Notes under the pieces: model-generated
The model's input: the letters and a program-made list of their open reading frames with translations, nothing else
The model's database searches: none
Told to the model about the DNA's origin: nothing
Source of the DNA: Pseudorhodoferax sp. Leaf274
Lineage (GTDB): Bacteria; Pseudomonadota; Gammaproteobacteria; Burkholderiales; Burkholderiaceae_C
Reading direction: 5' to 3'
NCBI RefSeq assembly: GCF_001422445.1
Contig: NZ_LMNA01000012.1
Location: forward strand, 393,043-457,042
DNA length: 64,000 bases
Shown here: positions 28,923 through 36,808 of the stretch, one piece after another
Numbering within the stretch: the stretch's first letter is position 1
Layout of the letters: the number at the start of each line of letters is the position of its first letter
Program-made: the position numbers and the translations under genes

Positions 28923-31451
28923 TCAGGCGGCGGCGGTGTCGCGTTCTTCGGCCCGTTCACCAGGGCGCGCGGGGCGGATCTGGCCGCGTTCCTTCACGAA
29001 CACGATGCGCTGGTCGGGCTGCTCGCTGTTGACGAAGCTCTTGAAGCGCTGGCGCACGGCCGGGTCGTTCACGGCGCTCTTCCACTCGCACTGGTAGGTG
29101 TCCACCACGTGCTGCATCTGCGCCTCGAGTTCGGCGCCGATGCCGAGCGAGTCCTCGATGAGCACCTGCTTGAGGTAGTCCAGCCCGCCCTCCAGGCCCT
29201 CGCGCCAGGTGCTGGTGCGCTGCAGCCGGTCGGCCGTGCGCACGTAGAACATCAGGAAGCGGTCGATCATGGCGAGCAAGGCTTCCTTGCTCAGGTCGCT
29301 GGCGATCAGCTCGGCGTGGCGCGGCTTCATGCCGCCGTTGCCGCAGACGTAGAGGTTCCAGCCCTTCTCGGTGGCGATGATGCCCACGTCCTTGCCCTGC
29401 GCCTCGGCGCATTCGCGCGTGCAGCCCGAGACGCCGAACTTGATCTTGTGCGGCGCGCGCAGGCCCTTGTAGCGGTTCTCCAGCAGCACCGCGAGGCCGA
29501 CGGAATCGTCCACGCCGTAGCGGCACCAGGTGCTGCCGACGCAGCTCTTCACGGTGCGCAGCGACTTGCCGTACGCGTGGCCGCTCTCGAAGCCCGCGGC
29601 GATCAGCTCTTCCCAGATCAGCGGCAGCTGCTCCAGCCGCGCGCCGAACATGTCGACCCGCGCGCCGCCCGTGACCTTGGTGTACAGGCCGTACTTCTTG
29701 GCCACCTGGCCCACGGCGATCAGGCCGTCGGGCGTGACCTCGCCGCCCGGCATGCGCGGCACCACGGAATAGGTGCCGTCCTTCTGGATGTTGCCCAGGA
29801 AGTAGTCGTTGCTGTCCTGCAGCTTGGCCAGCTGCGGCTTGAGCACGAACTCGTTCCAGATCGAGGCCAGCACGCTGGCGGCCACGGGCTTGCACACGTC
29901 GCAGCCCAGGCCCTTGCCGTGCCTGGCCAGCAGCTCGTCGAAGGTCTTGATTTGGCCCACGCGCACCAGGTGGTAGATCTCCTGGCGCGAGTAGGCGAAG
30001 TGCTCGCAGACATGGTTGTTCACGGCCATGCCGCGGCGCGCCATCTCGAACTTCATGACCTGCGTGACCAGCGGCACGCAGCCGCCGCAGGTGGCGCCGG
30101 CCTTGGTGCAGGCTTTCAGGTCGCCGATGGTGCAGGCGCCTTCGCCCACCGCCGCACAGATCTGTCCCTTGCTGACGCTGTTGCACGAGCAGATCTGGGC
30201 GCTGTCGGGCAAGGCTTCGACGCCCAGGCCGGGCTTGGCCTTGCCGTCGCTGGACGGCAGGATCATGAACTCGGGATCGTCCGGCAGCGCCAGGCCGTTG
30301 AGTGCGGTCTGCAGCAGCGTGCCGTACTCGTCGGCATTGCCGACCAGCACCGCGCCCAGCAGCTTCTTGCCGTCTTCGCTGACCACGATCTTCTTGTAGA
30401 TCTGCTTGCGCTCGTCCACGTACTGGTAGTTGCGGCAGCCGGGCGTCTTGCCCTGCGCGTCGCCGATGCTGGCCACGTCCACGCCCATCAGCTTGAGCTT
30501 GGTGCTCATGTCGGCGCCGGTGAAGGCGGCGTCGGCATCGCCGGCGATGTGGCGCGCTGCAGTGCGCGCCATGTCGTAGCCCGGCGCCACCAGGCCGAAC
30601 ACCTGCTCATTCCACGACGCGCATTCGCCGATGGCGTAGACGTCGTGGTCGCTGGTGCGGCAATGGTTGTCGATGACCACGCCGCCGCGCGGGCCGATGG
30701 CCAGCACACACTGGCGTGCCAGGTCGTCGCGCGGGCGGATGCCGGCGGAGAACACGATCATGTCGGTCTCCAGGTGCGTGCCGTCGGCGAACACCATGCG
30801 GTGGCGCGCGGTGGCGCCGTCGACGATCTCGGTGGTGTTGCGGCCGGTGTGCACCTGCACGCCCAGCGCCTCGATCTTGGTGCGCAGCGTGCGGCCGCCG
30901 CCTTCGTCCACCTGCACGGTCATCAACCGCGGGGCGAACTCCACCACATGCGTCTGCAGGCCCATGTCGCGCAGCGCCTTCGCGCACTCCAGGCCCAGCA
31001 GGCCGCCGCCGATGACGACGCCGCTCGTGGACTTGGTGCCGGATGCCTGCATGGCCTCCAGGTCCTCGATGGTGCGGTAGACGTGGCAGTGCGCGCGGTC
31101 GCGGCCCGGCACGCCGGGCACGAAGGGGTTGGAGCCGGTGGCCAGCACCAGCTTGTCGTAGCCGATGACCTCGCCGTCGGCGGTGGTCACGGTCTTGGCG
31201 CGGCGCTCCACCGCGGCGGCACGCGCGGCCAGGCGCAGCGTGAAGCCGCTCTTCTCGAAGAAGCCGGGCGCCACCAGCGAGAGTTCGTCGGCGGTCTTGC
31301 CGCTGAAGAACTCCGACAGGTGCACGCGGTCGTAGGCCGCGCGCGGCTCCTCGCAGAGCACGGTCACGTCCAGGTCGCTCAGGCCTGACTCGGCCAGGCT
31401 TTCGAGGAATTTGTGGCCCACCATTCCGTGGCCGACGACGACGATCTTCAT
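28923..31451 (-). CDS. nirB: assimilatory NADH-dependent nitrite reductase large subunit NirB
   Basis: 842 residues. The N-terminal FAD/NAD part opens KIVVVGHGMVGHKFLE. A central BFD-like [2Fe-2S] domain shows CSCNSVSKGQI and CGGCVPL. The C-terminal sulfite/nitrite reductase half carries siroheme/[4Fe-4S] cysteines in KFGVSGCTRECAEA and LYVCGNGG. With NirD it reduces nitrite to ammonium using NADH. The ATG at 31451 (MKIVVVG) is chosen because the longer open frame upstream has no family sequence. It leads the operon, behind a sigma-54 promoter and a leader of about 220 bases. Confidence 0.95.
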   Translation of the reverse strand: MKIVVVGHGMVGHKFLESLAESGLSDLDVTVLCEEPRAAYDRVHLSEFFSGKTADELSLVAPGFFEKSGFTLRLAARAAAVERRAKTVTTADGEVIGYDKLVLATGSNPFVPGVPGRDRAHCHVYRTIEDLEAMQASGTKSTSGVVIGGGLLGLECAKALRDMGLQTHVVEFAPRLMTVQVDEGGGRTLRTKIEALGVQVHTGRNTTEIVDGATARHRMVFADGTHLETDMIVFSAGIRPRDDLARQCVLAIGPRGGVVIDNHCRTSDHDVYAIGECASWNEQVFGLVAPGYDMARTAARHIAGDADAAFTGADMSTKLKLMGVDVASIGDAQGKTPGCRNYQYVDERKQIYKKIVVSEDGKKLLGAVLVGNADEYGTLLQTALNGLALPDDPEFMILPSSDGKAKPGLGVEALPDSAQICSCNSVSKGQICAAVGEGACTIGDLKACTKAGATCGGCVPLVTQVMKFEMARRGMAVNNHVCEHFAYSRQEIYHLVRVGQIKTFDELLARHGKGLGCDVCKPVAASVLASIWNEFVLKPQLAKLQDSNDYFLGNIQKDGTYSVVPRMPGGEVTPDGLIAVGQVAKKYGLYTKVTGGARVDMFGARLEQLPLIWEELIAAGFESGHAYGKSLRTVKSCVGSTWCRYGVDDSVGLAVLLENRYKGLRAPHKIKFGVSGCTRECAEAQGKDVGIIATEKGWNLYVCGNGGMKPRHAELIASDLSKEALLAMIDRFLMFYVRTADRLQRTSTWREGLEGGLDYLKQVLIEDSLGIGAELEAQMQHVVDTYQCEWKSAVNDPAVRQRFKSFVNSEQPDQRIVFVKERGQIRPARPGERAEERDTAAA

Positions 31452-31599
31452 GTGGCTTGCGCTCCTGCTGGCTGCGGGCTGGCCGCGGCGCAGGAACTGC
31501 GCGCTTTGGCCGACCCTGGCGGGTGGCGCTTGCGCGCTCCGCCGGTTGGTTGGAACACCGCCTGCGCACAGCCCGGTCGGGCCGCAAACAGACAGAGGT

Positions 31600-31664
31600 T
31601 CCGCCACCGTTGGCGGAGAGTCGGGCGGATGTGAAACCGCCCCGTCACCCGGCTACGGCGCCGG
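31600..31664 (-). promoter_or_regulatory. structured 5' leader of the nitrite operon
   Basis: Three successive hairpins can form in the minus-strand RNA. The first (31664–31649) is CCGGC with hexaloop GCCGTA. The second (31642–31623) is GGGCGG paired with CCGCCC. The third (31617–31600) is TCCGCC–AACGGT–GGCGGA, a six-base loop with A at position 1 and G at position 4. That loop pattern is the hallmark of RNA targets of ANTAR antiterminators such as NasT/NasR, which control nitrate/nitrite assimilation operons. Only one of the hairpins fits it fully, and no clear intrinsic terminator was seen before nirB. Confidence 0.4.
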
Positions 31665-31680
31665 AGGACAGGGCAGGTGT

Positions 31681-31696
31681 TGCAATAGGCGTGCCA
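31681..31696 (-). promoter_or_regulatory. sigma-54 promoter of nirBD–FNT–kinase operon
   Basis: The minus strand reads TGGCACGCCTATTGCA, an exact match to the sigma-54 consensus TGGCACG-N4-TTGCW with correct GG–GC spacing. Transcription should begin near 31669 and needs an enhancer-binding protein, presumably NtrC under nitrogen limitation. A 12-base palindrome, TTGCGATCGCAA, abuts it at 31698–31709. A TGGTGCA word resembling an NtrC half-site lies at 31757–31763. Confidence 0.85.
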
Positions 31697-31787
31697 GTTG
31701 CGATCGCAATGGAATCAACGGCTTGCAGCCGATGGCGAGCGGTAGGCCATCGGTCGTGGTGCACGCCGAGCCCCAATGTGGGGCATT

Positions 31788-31813
31788 CCCAGGCCGGCGT
31801 GGGCCAGCCTGGG
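31788..31813 (-). terminator. hairpin downstream of the SYLF lipoprotein gene
   Basis: CCCAGGC (31788–31794) pairs with GCCTGGG (31807–31813), and a second small stem, CCCCA–TGGGG (31771–31783), follows in the direction of minus-strand transcription. It sits just after the stop at 31822. There is no T-run, so it is a weak or Rho-assisted terminator candidate. Confidence 0.35.
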
Positions 31814-31821
31814 GCAATCCC

Positions 31822-32415
31822 TCACGGCGTGACAGGACTGATCTTGGCGCCTTGCAGTGCCACGCCGGCTTCCAGGCCGGCATTGGTCAACACGTAGCCG
31901 ACCACGGGTTGGCGGATGGTGTTGCTGTCGACCTGCCCGTTGGCGCCCACGGTGGCCAGGGCCACGGTGGCGTCGGCACCCACGGTCCAGCCGCTGCTGG
32001 CGCGGAACTTCTCCAGCGCTTCACGGGTGCTGAACACATAGATCACTGCGCGGGACTGGGCGCCGGCCTGCCAGCCGACCGAGCCGGCCGTGGTGCTGTA
32101 GTAACCCACCGTGCGGCTGCCTTCGCGCAGCGCGCCGCGGCCGTATTCGGCGCCCAGGCCCAGGCTGGCGCTGATCACGGACGGGAACACGAGCGTGCCG
32201 GCCGAGCGGGCCACGAGCTCGCGCGAGCCCGGCACCGTGTTGTAGAGCTTGGACAGCGCCGCATCGACATCGGCGTCGATGGCTTGGCGCGCCGATGCGG
32301 GTGCGCTGGCCGTGCCAGGCTTGGTCGTCGTGCAGCCGACGAAGGCAAGGCTGCAGGCGGTCAGCAGGGCGGTGGCGGCGAGGGTGCGAAAGCGGTTGTT
32401 GTGCATGTTGTGCAT
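31822..32415 (-). CDS. SYLF/YSC84-domain lipoprotein
   Basis: 197 residues. The signal peptide ends in lipobox LAFVGC. The body is a SYLF (Ysc84) domain: LVFPSVISASLGLGAEYGRGAL, GYYSTTAGSVGWQAGAQSRAVIYVF and a glycine-rich C-terminus. SYLF domains bind phosphoinositides in eukaryotes; the bacterial lipoproteins are abundant and envelope-associated but of unclear role. A Shine–Dalgarno AAGGAAG seven bases before 32415 supports that start over the ATG at 32406. It is divergent from the liv operon. Confidence 0.88.
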   Translation of the reverse strand: MHNMHNNRFRTLAATALLTACSLAFVGCTTTKPGTASAPASARQAIDADVDAALSKLYNTVPGSRELVARSAGTLVFPSVISASLGLGAEYGRGALREGSRTVGYYSTTAGSVGWQAGAQSRAVIYVFSTREALEKFRASSGWTVGADATVALATVGANGQVDSNTIRQPVVGYVLTNAGLEAGVALQGAKISPVTP

Positions 32416-32561
32416 GGCGGTTCTTCCTTGGGTAGCTCCATCAGGCCCGAAAGGGCGACGGGAATGCTAGGCCCGCTCCCGCGCACTCGGCGCCGGCTTG
32501 CGGCCCCGGCCTACAGGAGGCGGGCAGCGCCGGCCTCAGGAAAACCCTGTCGAAATGCCGT

Positions 32562-32588
32562 GCAGTTGTCTGCAATTCAGGCAACTGC
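32562..32588. repeat. inverted repeat upstream of the liv operon
   Basis: GCAGTTG and CAACTGC face each other across 13 bases, about 120 bases before the binding-protein start. A second palindrome, TTGTTTGAAAACAA (TTGTTT/AAACAA), lies at 32632–32645. Either could be a regulator site; no known consensus was matched. Confidence 0.4.
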
Positions 32589-32658
32589 GCTGTCTGAACT
32601 GCGTGCGGTTTTCAGGAAGATTTGGGGTAAGTTGTTTGAAAACAAAGGCTTGCGCTGT

Positions 32659-32674
32659 TGGCATGGACTGTGCA
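32659..32674 (+). promoter_or_regulatory. candidate sigma-54 promoter of the liv operon
   Basis: TGGCATGGACTGTGCA matches TGGCACG-N4-TTGCA at 10 of 12 defined positions. It keeps the essential GG and GC pairs at the right spacing. The predicted start near 32686 would give a leader of about 22 bases before the ATG at 32708. Nitrogen control would fit the nearby nitrite operon. Confidence 0.45.
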
Positions 32675-32707
32675 ATTTCCAGGCATCACACATTTGGAGA
32701 CTACGCC

Positions 32708-33904
32708 ATGAACCGTCGCCGTCTGGCACGCCTGTCAGCCATTGCCGCACTCGCGCTGTGCGCCAGCGCGAGCTTCGCCCAGTCCAAGGAAATCCGCATC
32801 GCCCATGTCTACGGCAAGACGGGTGCGCTGGAGGCCTACGGCAAGCAGACGCAGACCGGCTTCATGATGGGCCTCTCGTACGCGACCGAAGGCACCATGG
32901 CCGTGAACGGCAAGAAGCTCGTCGTGCTCGAGAAGGACGACCAGGGCAAGCCCGACCTGGGCAAGTCGCTGCTGGCCACGGCCTATGCCGACGACAAGGC
33001 CGACCTGGCCGTGGGCACCACGGGCTCGGGCGTGGCGCTGGCCATGCTGCCGGTGGCTGAGGAGTACAAGAAGATCCTCGTCGTCGAGCCGGCCGTGGCC
33101 GACTCGATCACGGGCGACAAGTGGAACAAATACATCTTCCGCACCGGCCGCAACTCCAGCCAGGACGCCATCAGCAATGCCGTGGCGCTGGACAAGGACG
33201 GCACGACCATCGTCACGCTGGCGCAGGACTGGGCCTTCGGCCGCGACGGCGTGAAGGCCTTCAAGGACGCGGTGAAGAAGGCCAGGATCGGCCACGAGGA
33301 ATACCTGCCGCCCACCACCACCGACTTCACGGCCGGCATCCAGCGCATCGTCGACCAGCTCAAGGACAAGCCGGGCCGCAAGGTGGTCTGGGTGGTCTGG
33401 GCCGGCGCCACCACGCCGTTCAACGCGCTGGCCGATGCCGACCTGCAAAAGCGCTTCGGCATCGAGGTGGCCACGGGCGGCAACATCCTGCCGGCCATGA
33501 CGGCCTACAAGCGCTTCCCGGGCATGGAGGGCGCCACCTACTACTACTTCGGCCTGCCGAAGAACCCGGTCAACGAGGCGCTGGTGGCTGCCCACTACAA
33601 GGAGTTCAAGACGCCGCCGGACTTCTTCACGGCCGGCGGCTTCTCGGCCGCGATGGCGGTGGTCACGGCGCTCAAGAAGACGGGTGGCGACACCAACACC
33701 AACAAGCTCATCGCCGCCATGGAGGGCATGAGCTTCGAGACGCCCAAGGGCACCATGACCTTCCGCAAGGAAGACCACCAGGCGATGCAGAGCATGTACC
33801 ACTTCCGCATCAAGCAGGACCCGGCCTTCGCCTGGGGCGTGCCCGAGCTGGTGCGCGAGATCAAGCCTGAGGAAATGCAGGTTCCGGTCCGCAACAAGCG
33901 TTGA
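32708..33904 (+). CDS. Liv-type ABC transporter substrate-binding protein
   Basis: 398 residues. A cleavable signal peptide (ALALCASASFA) precedes a type I periplasmic binding fold: EIRIAHVYGKTGALEAYGKQTQTGFMMG at the N-terminus and TGAVALAMLPVAEE-like and DWAFGRDGVKAFKDAVKKA segments later. It should capture a small polar solute, classically a branched-chain amino acid or an amide, in the periplasm. The ATG at 32708 is chosen over the longer open frame because the signal peptide starts there. It is the first gene of the operon. Confidence 0.9.
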   Translation: MNRRRLARLSAIAALALCASASFAQSKEIRIAHVYGKTGALEAYGKQTQTGFMMGLSYATEGTMAVNGKKLVVLEKDDQGKPDLGKSLLATAYADDKADLAVGTTGSGVALAMLPVAEEYKKILVVEPAVADSITGDKWNKYIFRTGRNSSQDAISNAVALDKDGTTIVTLAQDWAFGRDGVKAFKDAVKKARIGHEEYLPPTTTDFTAGIQRIVDQLKDKPGRKVVWVVWAGATTPFNALADADLQKRFGIEVATGGNILPAMTAYKRFPGMEGATYYYFGLPKNPVNEALVAAHYKEFKTPPDFFTAGGFSAAMAVVTALKKTGGDTNTNKLIAAMEGMSFETPKGTMTFRKEDHQAMQSMYHFRIKQDPAFAWGVPELVREIKPEEMQVPVRNKR

Positions 33905-33911
33905 TCGCGGC

Positions 33912-34670
33912 GTGCTGGAGACCCGAGACCTGACGATCCGCTTCGGCGGACACGTGGCCGTCAACGCCGTGAGCTGCGCCTTCGCGCCGGGCACCTTGAC
34001 GGCCATCGTGGGGCCGAACGGCGCGGGCAAGACCACCTACTTCAACCTGATCTCGGGCCAGCTCAAGGCCAGCGCGGGCACGGTGGCGCTGGACGGGCGT
34101 GAACTCTCCGGCCTGCCGCCCTCGGCGCGCACGCGCGCCGGCCTGGGCCGGGCCTTCCAGCTGACGAACCTGTTCCCCAACCTCACGGTGCTGGAGAACG
34201 TGCGCCTGGCGGTGCAGGCCACGCGCGAGGGCCCGCACCGGCGCGGCCTGAACCTGTGGAGCATCTGGAGCGACCACCGCGACCTGCTGGCACGTGCCGA
34301 TGCGATCCTGGCCGATGTCTCGCTGCAGGCCCGCGCGCACGACACCGTGGCCAGCCTGCCGCACGGCGACCAGCGCAAGCTGGAGGTGGCCTTGCTGATG
34401 GCGCTGGAGCCGCAGGTCTTCATGTTCGACGAGCCCACGGCCGGCATGAACGCGGCCGAGGCGCCCGTGATCCTGGACCTGATCCGCAAGCTCAAGCGCG
34501 ACCGCAGCAAGACCATCCTGCTGGTCGAACACAAGATGGACGTGGTGCGCGAGCTGGCCGACCGCATCATCGTGCTGCACAACGGGCAGCTCGTGGCCGA
34601 TGGCGACCCGGCAGAAGTCATCGCCTCGCCGATCGTGCAAGAGGCTTACCTCGGAGTGGCCAAGGCATGA
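33912..34670 (+). CDS. livG: Liv-type ABC transporter ATP-binding protein LivG
   Basis: 252 residues from a GTG. Walker A is GPNGAGKTT and Walker B FMFDEPTAGM. The signature region reads LPHGDQRKLE, a variant of LSxGQ seen in this family. The segment GRAFQLTNLFPNLTVLENVRLA is typical of LivG. It drives import with LivF and the two permeases on the cytoplasmic face. Its stop overlaps the livF ATG (ATGA). The transported substrate is not proven to be a branched-chain amino acid. Confidence 0.9.
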   Translation: MLETRDLTIRFGGHVAVNAVSCAFAPGTLTAIVGPNGAGKTTYFNLISGQLKASAGTVALDGRELSGLPPSARTRAGLGRAFQLTNLFPNLTVLENVRLAVQATREGPHRRGLNLWSIWSDHRDLLARADAILADVSLQARAHDTVASLPHGDQRKLEVALLMALEPQVFMFDEPTAGMNAAEAPVILDLIRKLKRDRSKTILLVEHKMDVVRELADRIIVLHNGQLVADGDPAEVIASPIVQEAYLGVAKA

Positions 34671-35386
34671 ACCTGCTCGAACTGAACGACGTGCACACGC
34701 ACATCGGCGCGTACCACATCCTGCATGGCGTGGACCTTGTGGTGCCCCAGGGCCGGGTCACCATGCTGCTGGGCCGCAACGGTGCCGGCAAGTCGACCAC
34801 GTTGCGCACGGTCATGGGCCTGTGGCATGCGTCGCAGGGCAGGGTCGTGCTGGCGGGGCAAGACATCACCGCAGCCGCCACGCCGCAGATCGCCGCGCTG
34901 GGCGTGGCCTATGTGCCCGAGAACATGGGCATCTTCGCCGACCTCACGGTCAAGGAGAACATGCTGCTGGCCGCGCGCACCGCCAAGCGCGCCGAGCAGA
35001 TGGACAGCGGCCGCCTGCAGTGGATCTTCAAGATGTTCCCGGCCGTCGAGAAGTTTTGGAACCACCCGGCCGGCAAGCTGTCGGGCGGGCAGAAGCAGAT
35101 GCTGGCCGTGGCGCGCGCCATCGTCGAGCCGCGCCAGCTGCTGATCGTGGACGAGCCCAGCAAGGGCCTGGCGCCGGCCATCATCGACAACATGATCGAC
35201 GCCTTCGCCGAACTCAAGGCGCAGGGCGTGACCATCCTGCTCGTCGAGCAGAACCTGAACTTTGCGCGGCGCCTGGGCGACACCGTGGCCGTGATGGACA
35301 ACGGCCGCGTCGTGCATGCCGGCGGCATGGCGGCGTTCTCGGCGGACGCCGCGTTGCAGCAGTCGCTGTTGGGATTGGCCATATGA
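34667..35386 (+). CDS. livF: Liv-type ABC transporter ATP-binding protein LivF
   Basis: 239 residues. Walker A is GRNGAGKSTT, the signature is LSGGQKQMLAVARA, and Walker B is LLIVDEPSKGLAP, a strong LivF marker together with YVPENMGIFADLTVKENM. It pairs with LivG. Both ends overlap neighbouring genes (ATGA), so translation is coupled through the operon. Confidence 0.92.
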   Translation: MNLLELNDVHTHIGAYHILHGVDLVVPQGRVTMLLGRNGAGKSTTLRTVMGLWHASQGRVVLAGQDITAAATPQIAALGVAYVPENMGIFADLTVKENMLLAARTAKRAEQMDSGRLQWIFKMFPAVEKFWNHPAGKLSGGQKQMLAVARAIVEPRQLLIVDEPSKGLAPAIIDNMIDAFAELKAQGVTILLVEQNLNFARRLGDTVAVMDNGRVVHAGGMAAFSADAALQQSLLGLAI

Positions 35387-36357
35387 CGTTCGACTGGAAA
35401 CCATTGGCCCTGGTGCCGGTGCTGGCGCTGCTGGCCTTGCCGCTCGTGGGCTCGCCCTCCACCTGGCTCACGCTCACGGTGGCGGGACTGGCCATGGGCA
35501 TGATCGTCTTCATCATCGCCTCCGGCCTCACGCTGGTGTTCGGCCTCATGGACGTGCTGAACTTTGGCCACGGCCTGTTCATCGCGCTGGGCGCCTTCGT
35601 CGCGAGCAGCGTGCTGGGCCTGATGGCCGACTGGACCGGCTCGCAAGAGCTGTGGCGCAACCTCGTGGCGGTGTTCCCGGCCATGCTGGTGGCCATGGCG
35701 GTGGCGGCCGCCGTGGGCCTGGCCTTCGAGCGCTTCATCGTGCGGCCGGTCTACGGCCAGCACCTGAAGCAGATCCTGATCACCATGGGCGGCATGATCA
35801 TCGGCGAGGAGTTCATCAAGATGGTCTGGGGCCCCGCGCAGATCCCGCTGCCGCTGCCCGAGGCGCTGCGCGGCTCGCTCTTCATCGGCGAGGCGGCCAT
35901 CAGCAAGTACCGGCTGCTGGCCGTGGTGGTGGGCCTGGTGGTGTTCGCCACGCTGGCCTTCACCCTGAGCCGCACCAAGATCGGCCTGCTGATCCGCGCC
36001 GGCGTGCAGGACCGCGAGATGGTCGAGTCGCTGGGCTACCGCATCGGCCGGCTGTTCGTCGGCGTGTTCGTGGCCGGCAGTGCGCTGGCGGGCCTGGGCG
36101 GCGTGATGTGGGGCCTGTTCCAGCAGAACCTGGTGCCGCAGATGGGCGCGCAGGTCAACGTACTGATCTTCATCGTCATCATCATCGGCGGGCTGGGCTC
36201 GACGCTGGGCGCGCTGATCGGCGCGTTGCTGGTGGGGCTGATGGTCAACTACGTGGGCTTCGTGCTGCCGGTGGCCACGCAGTTCGCGAGCATCGCGCTG
36301 ATGGTGGCGGTGCTGATGTGGCGGCCGCAGGGCGTGTACCCGGTGGTGAAGGTATGA
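35383..36357 (+). CDS. livH: Liv-type ABC transporter permease LivH
   Basis: 324 residues with about eight hydrophobic helices. The family motifs GLTLVFGLMDVLNFGHGLFIALGA and GGLGSTLGALIGALLVGLM are present, and the coupling segment lies around RTKIGLLIRAGVQDREMVESLGY. It forms the membrane channel with LivM. The start overlaps the livF stop. Downstream, the usual immediate livM start is displaced by a 450-base gap. Confidence 0.92.
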   Translation: MTFDWKPLALVPVLALLALPLVGSPSTWLTLTVAGLAMGMIVFIIASGLTLVFGLMDVLNFGHGLFIALGAFVASSVLGLMADWTGSQELWRNLVAVFPAMLVAMAVAAAVGLAFERFIVRPVYGQHLKQILITMGGMIIGEEFIKMVWGPAQIPLPLPEALRGSLFIGEAAISKYRLLAVVVGLVVFATLAFTLSRTKIGLLIRAGVQDREMVESLGYRIGRLFVGVFVAGSALAGLGGVMWGLFQQNLVPQMGAQVNVLIFIVIIIGGLGSTLGALIGALLVGLMVNYVGFVLPVATQFASIALMVAVLMWRPQGVYPVVKV

Positions 36358-36808
36358 GGGTTTGCTGCTCTACGCCTGGCATGGCGGGCGCCCAGGCGGC
36401 GCCAGCGGGCCTGCGTTCTCCAGCCCACGCTCGCGCAAACCGGCAGTGGCCCGCGCGAGGCGCGCCCTTGAACGCCGGCGGCGCGCCAGCTGTGTATCTC
36501 GCCATCGCGAATGGGGCCTGCGCTAGCAGGCCCACTGCCGCCGCCCGAAACCGAGGTGGCACATGGGTGCGGACGCACCGGTCGTGCGCCTCGGCACAAG
36601 CGCAACGTGAGGCAGGTGGTGCTGACATGCGGGCGCAGGCCCCATTCGCGGCCCAGAGATGGCTTGCAAGCCGCGCTATGGGCGGGCGAGCGCAAGGCCC
36701 GCAAGCAACCACCATCGCCCGCGAGCGTGGGCCGGAGAACGCGTTTCTGCGCCGCCTGCCGTCTGGGCAGCAACGCGCGCGCGTCTCCCCCAGACAAAAG
36801 GCCCAAGC
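36358..36808 (+). other. non-coding gap between livH and livM
   Basis: 451 bases with no credible gene; open frames here are chance products of high GC. It contains a large imperfect inverted repeat (36413–36742) and several local hairpins. Such a gap is unusual inside an operon whose other genes overlap. Confidence 0.7.
36413..36742. repeat. 330-base inverted-repeat element in the liv operon
   Basis: The ends 36413–36435 and 36720–36742 are inverted copies of 23 bases with one mismatch (GCGTTCTCC…). Inside, 36506–36523 and 36633–36650 are perfect 18-base inverted copies (CGCGAATGGGGCCTGCGC). The left inner arm can also fold locally (GGGCCTGC–GCTA–GCAGGCCC, 36513–36532), so two structures compete. 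A further hairpin, GGTGCG–GA–CGCACC, lies at 36566–36579. A miniature transposon or a regulatory RNA structure are both possible; no target-site duplication was seen. Confidence 0.7.
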
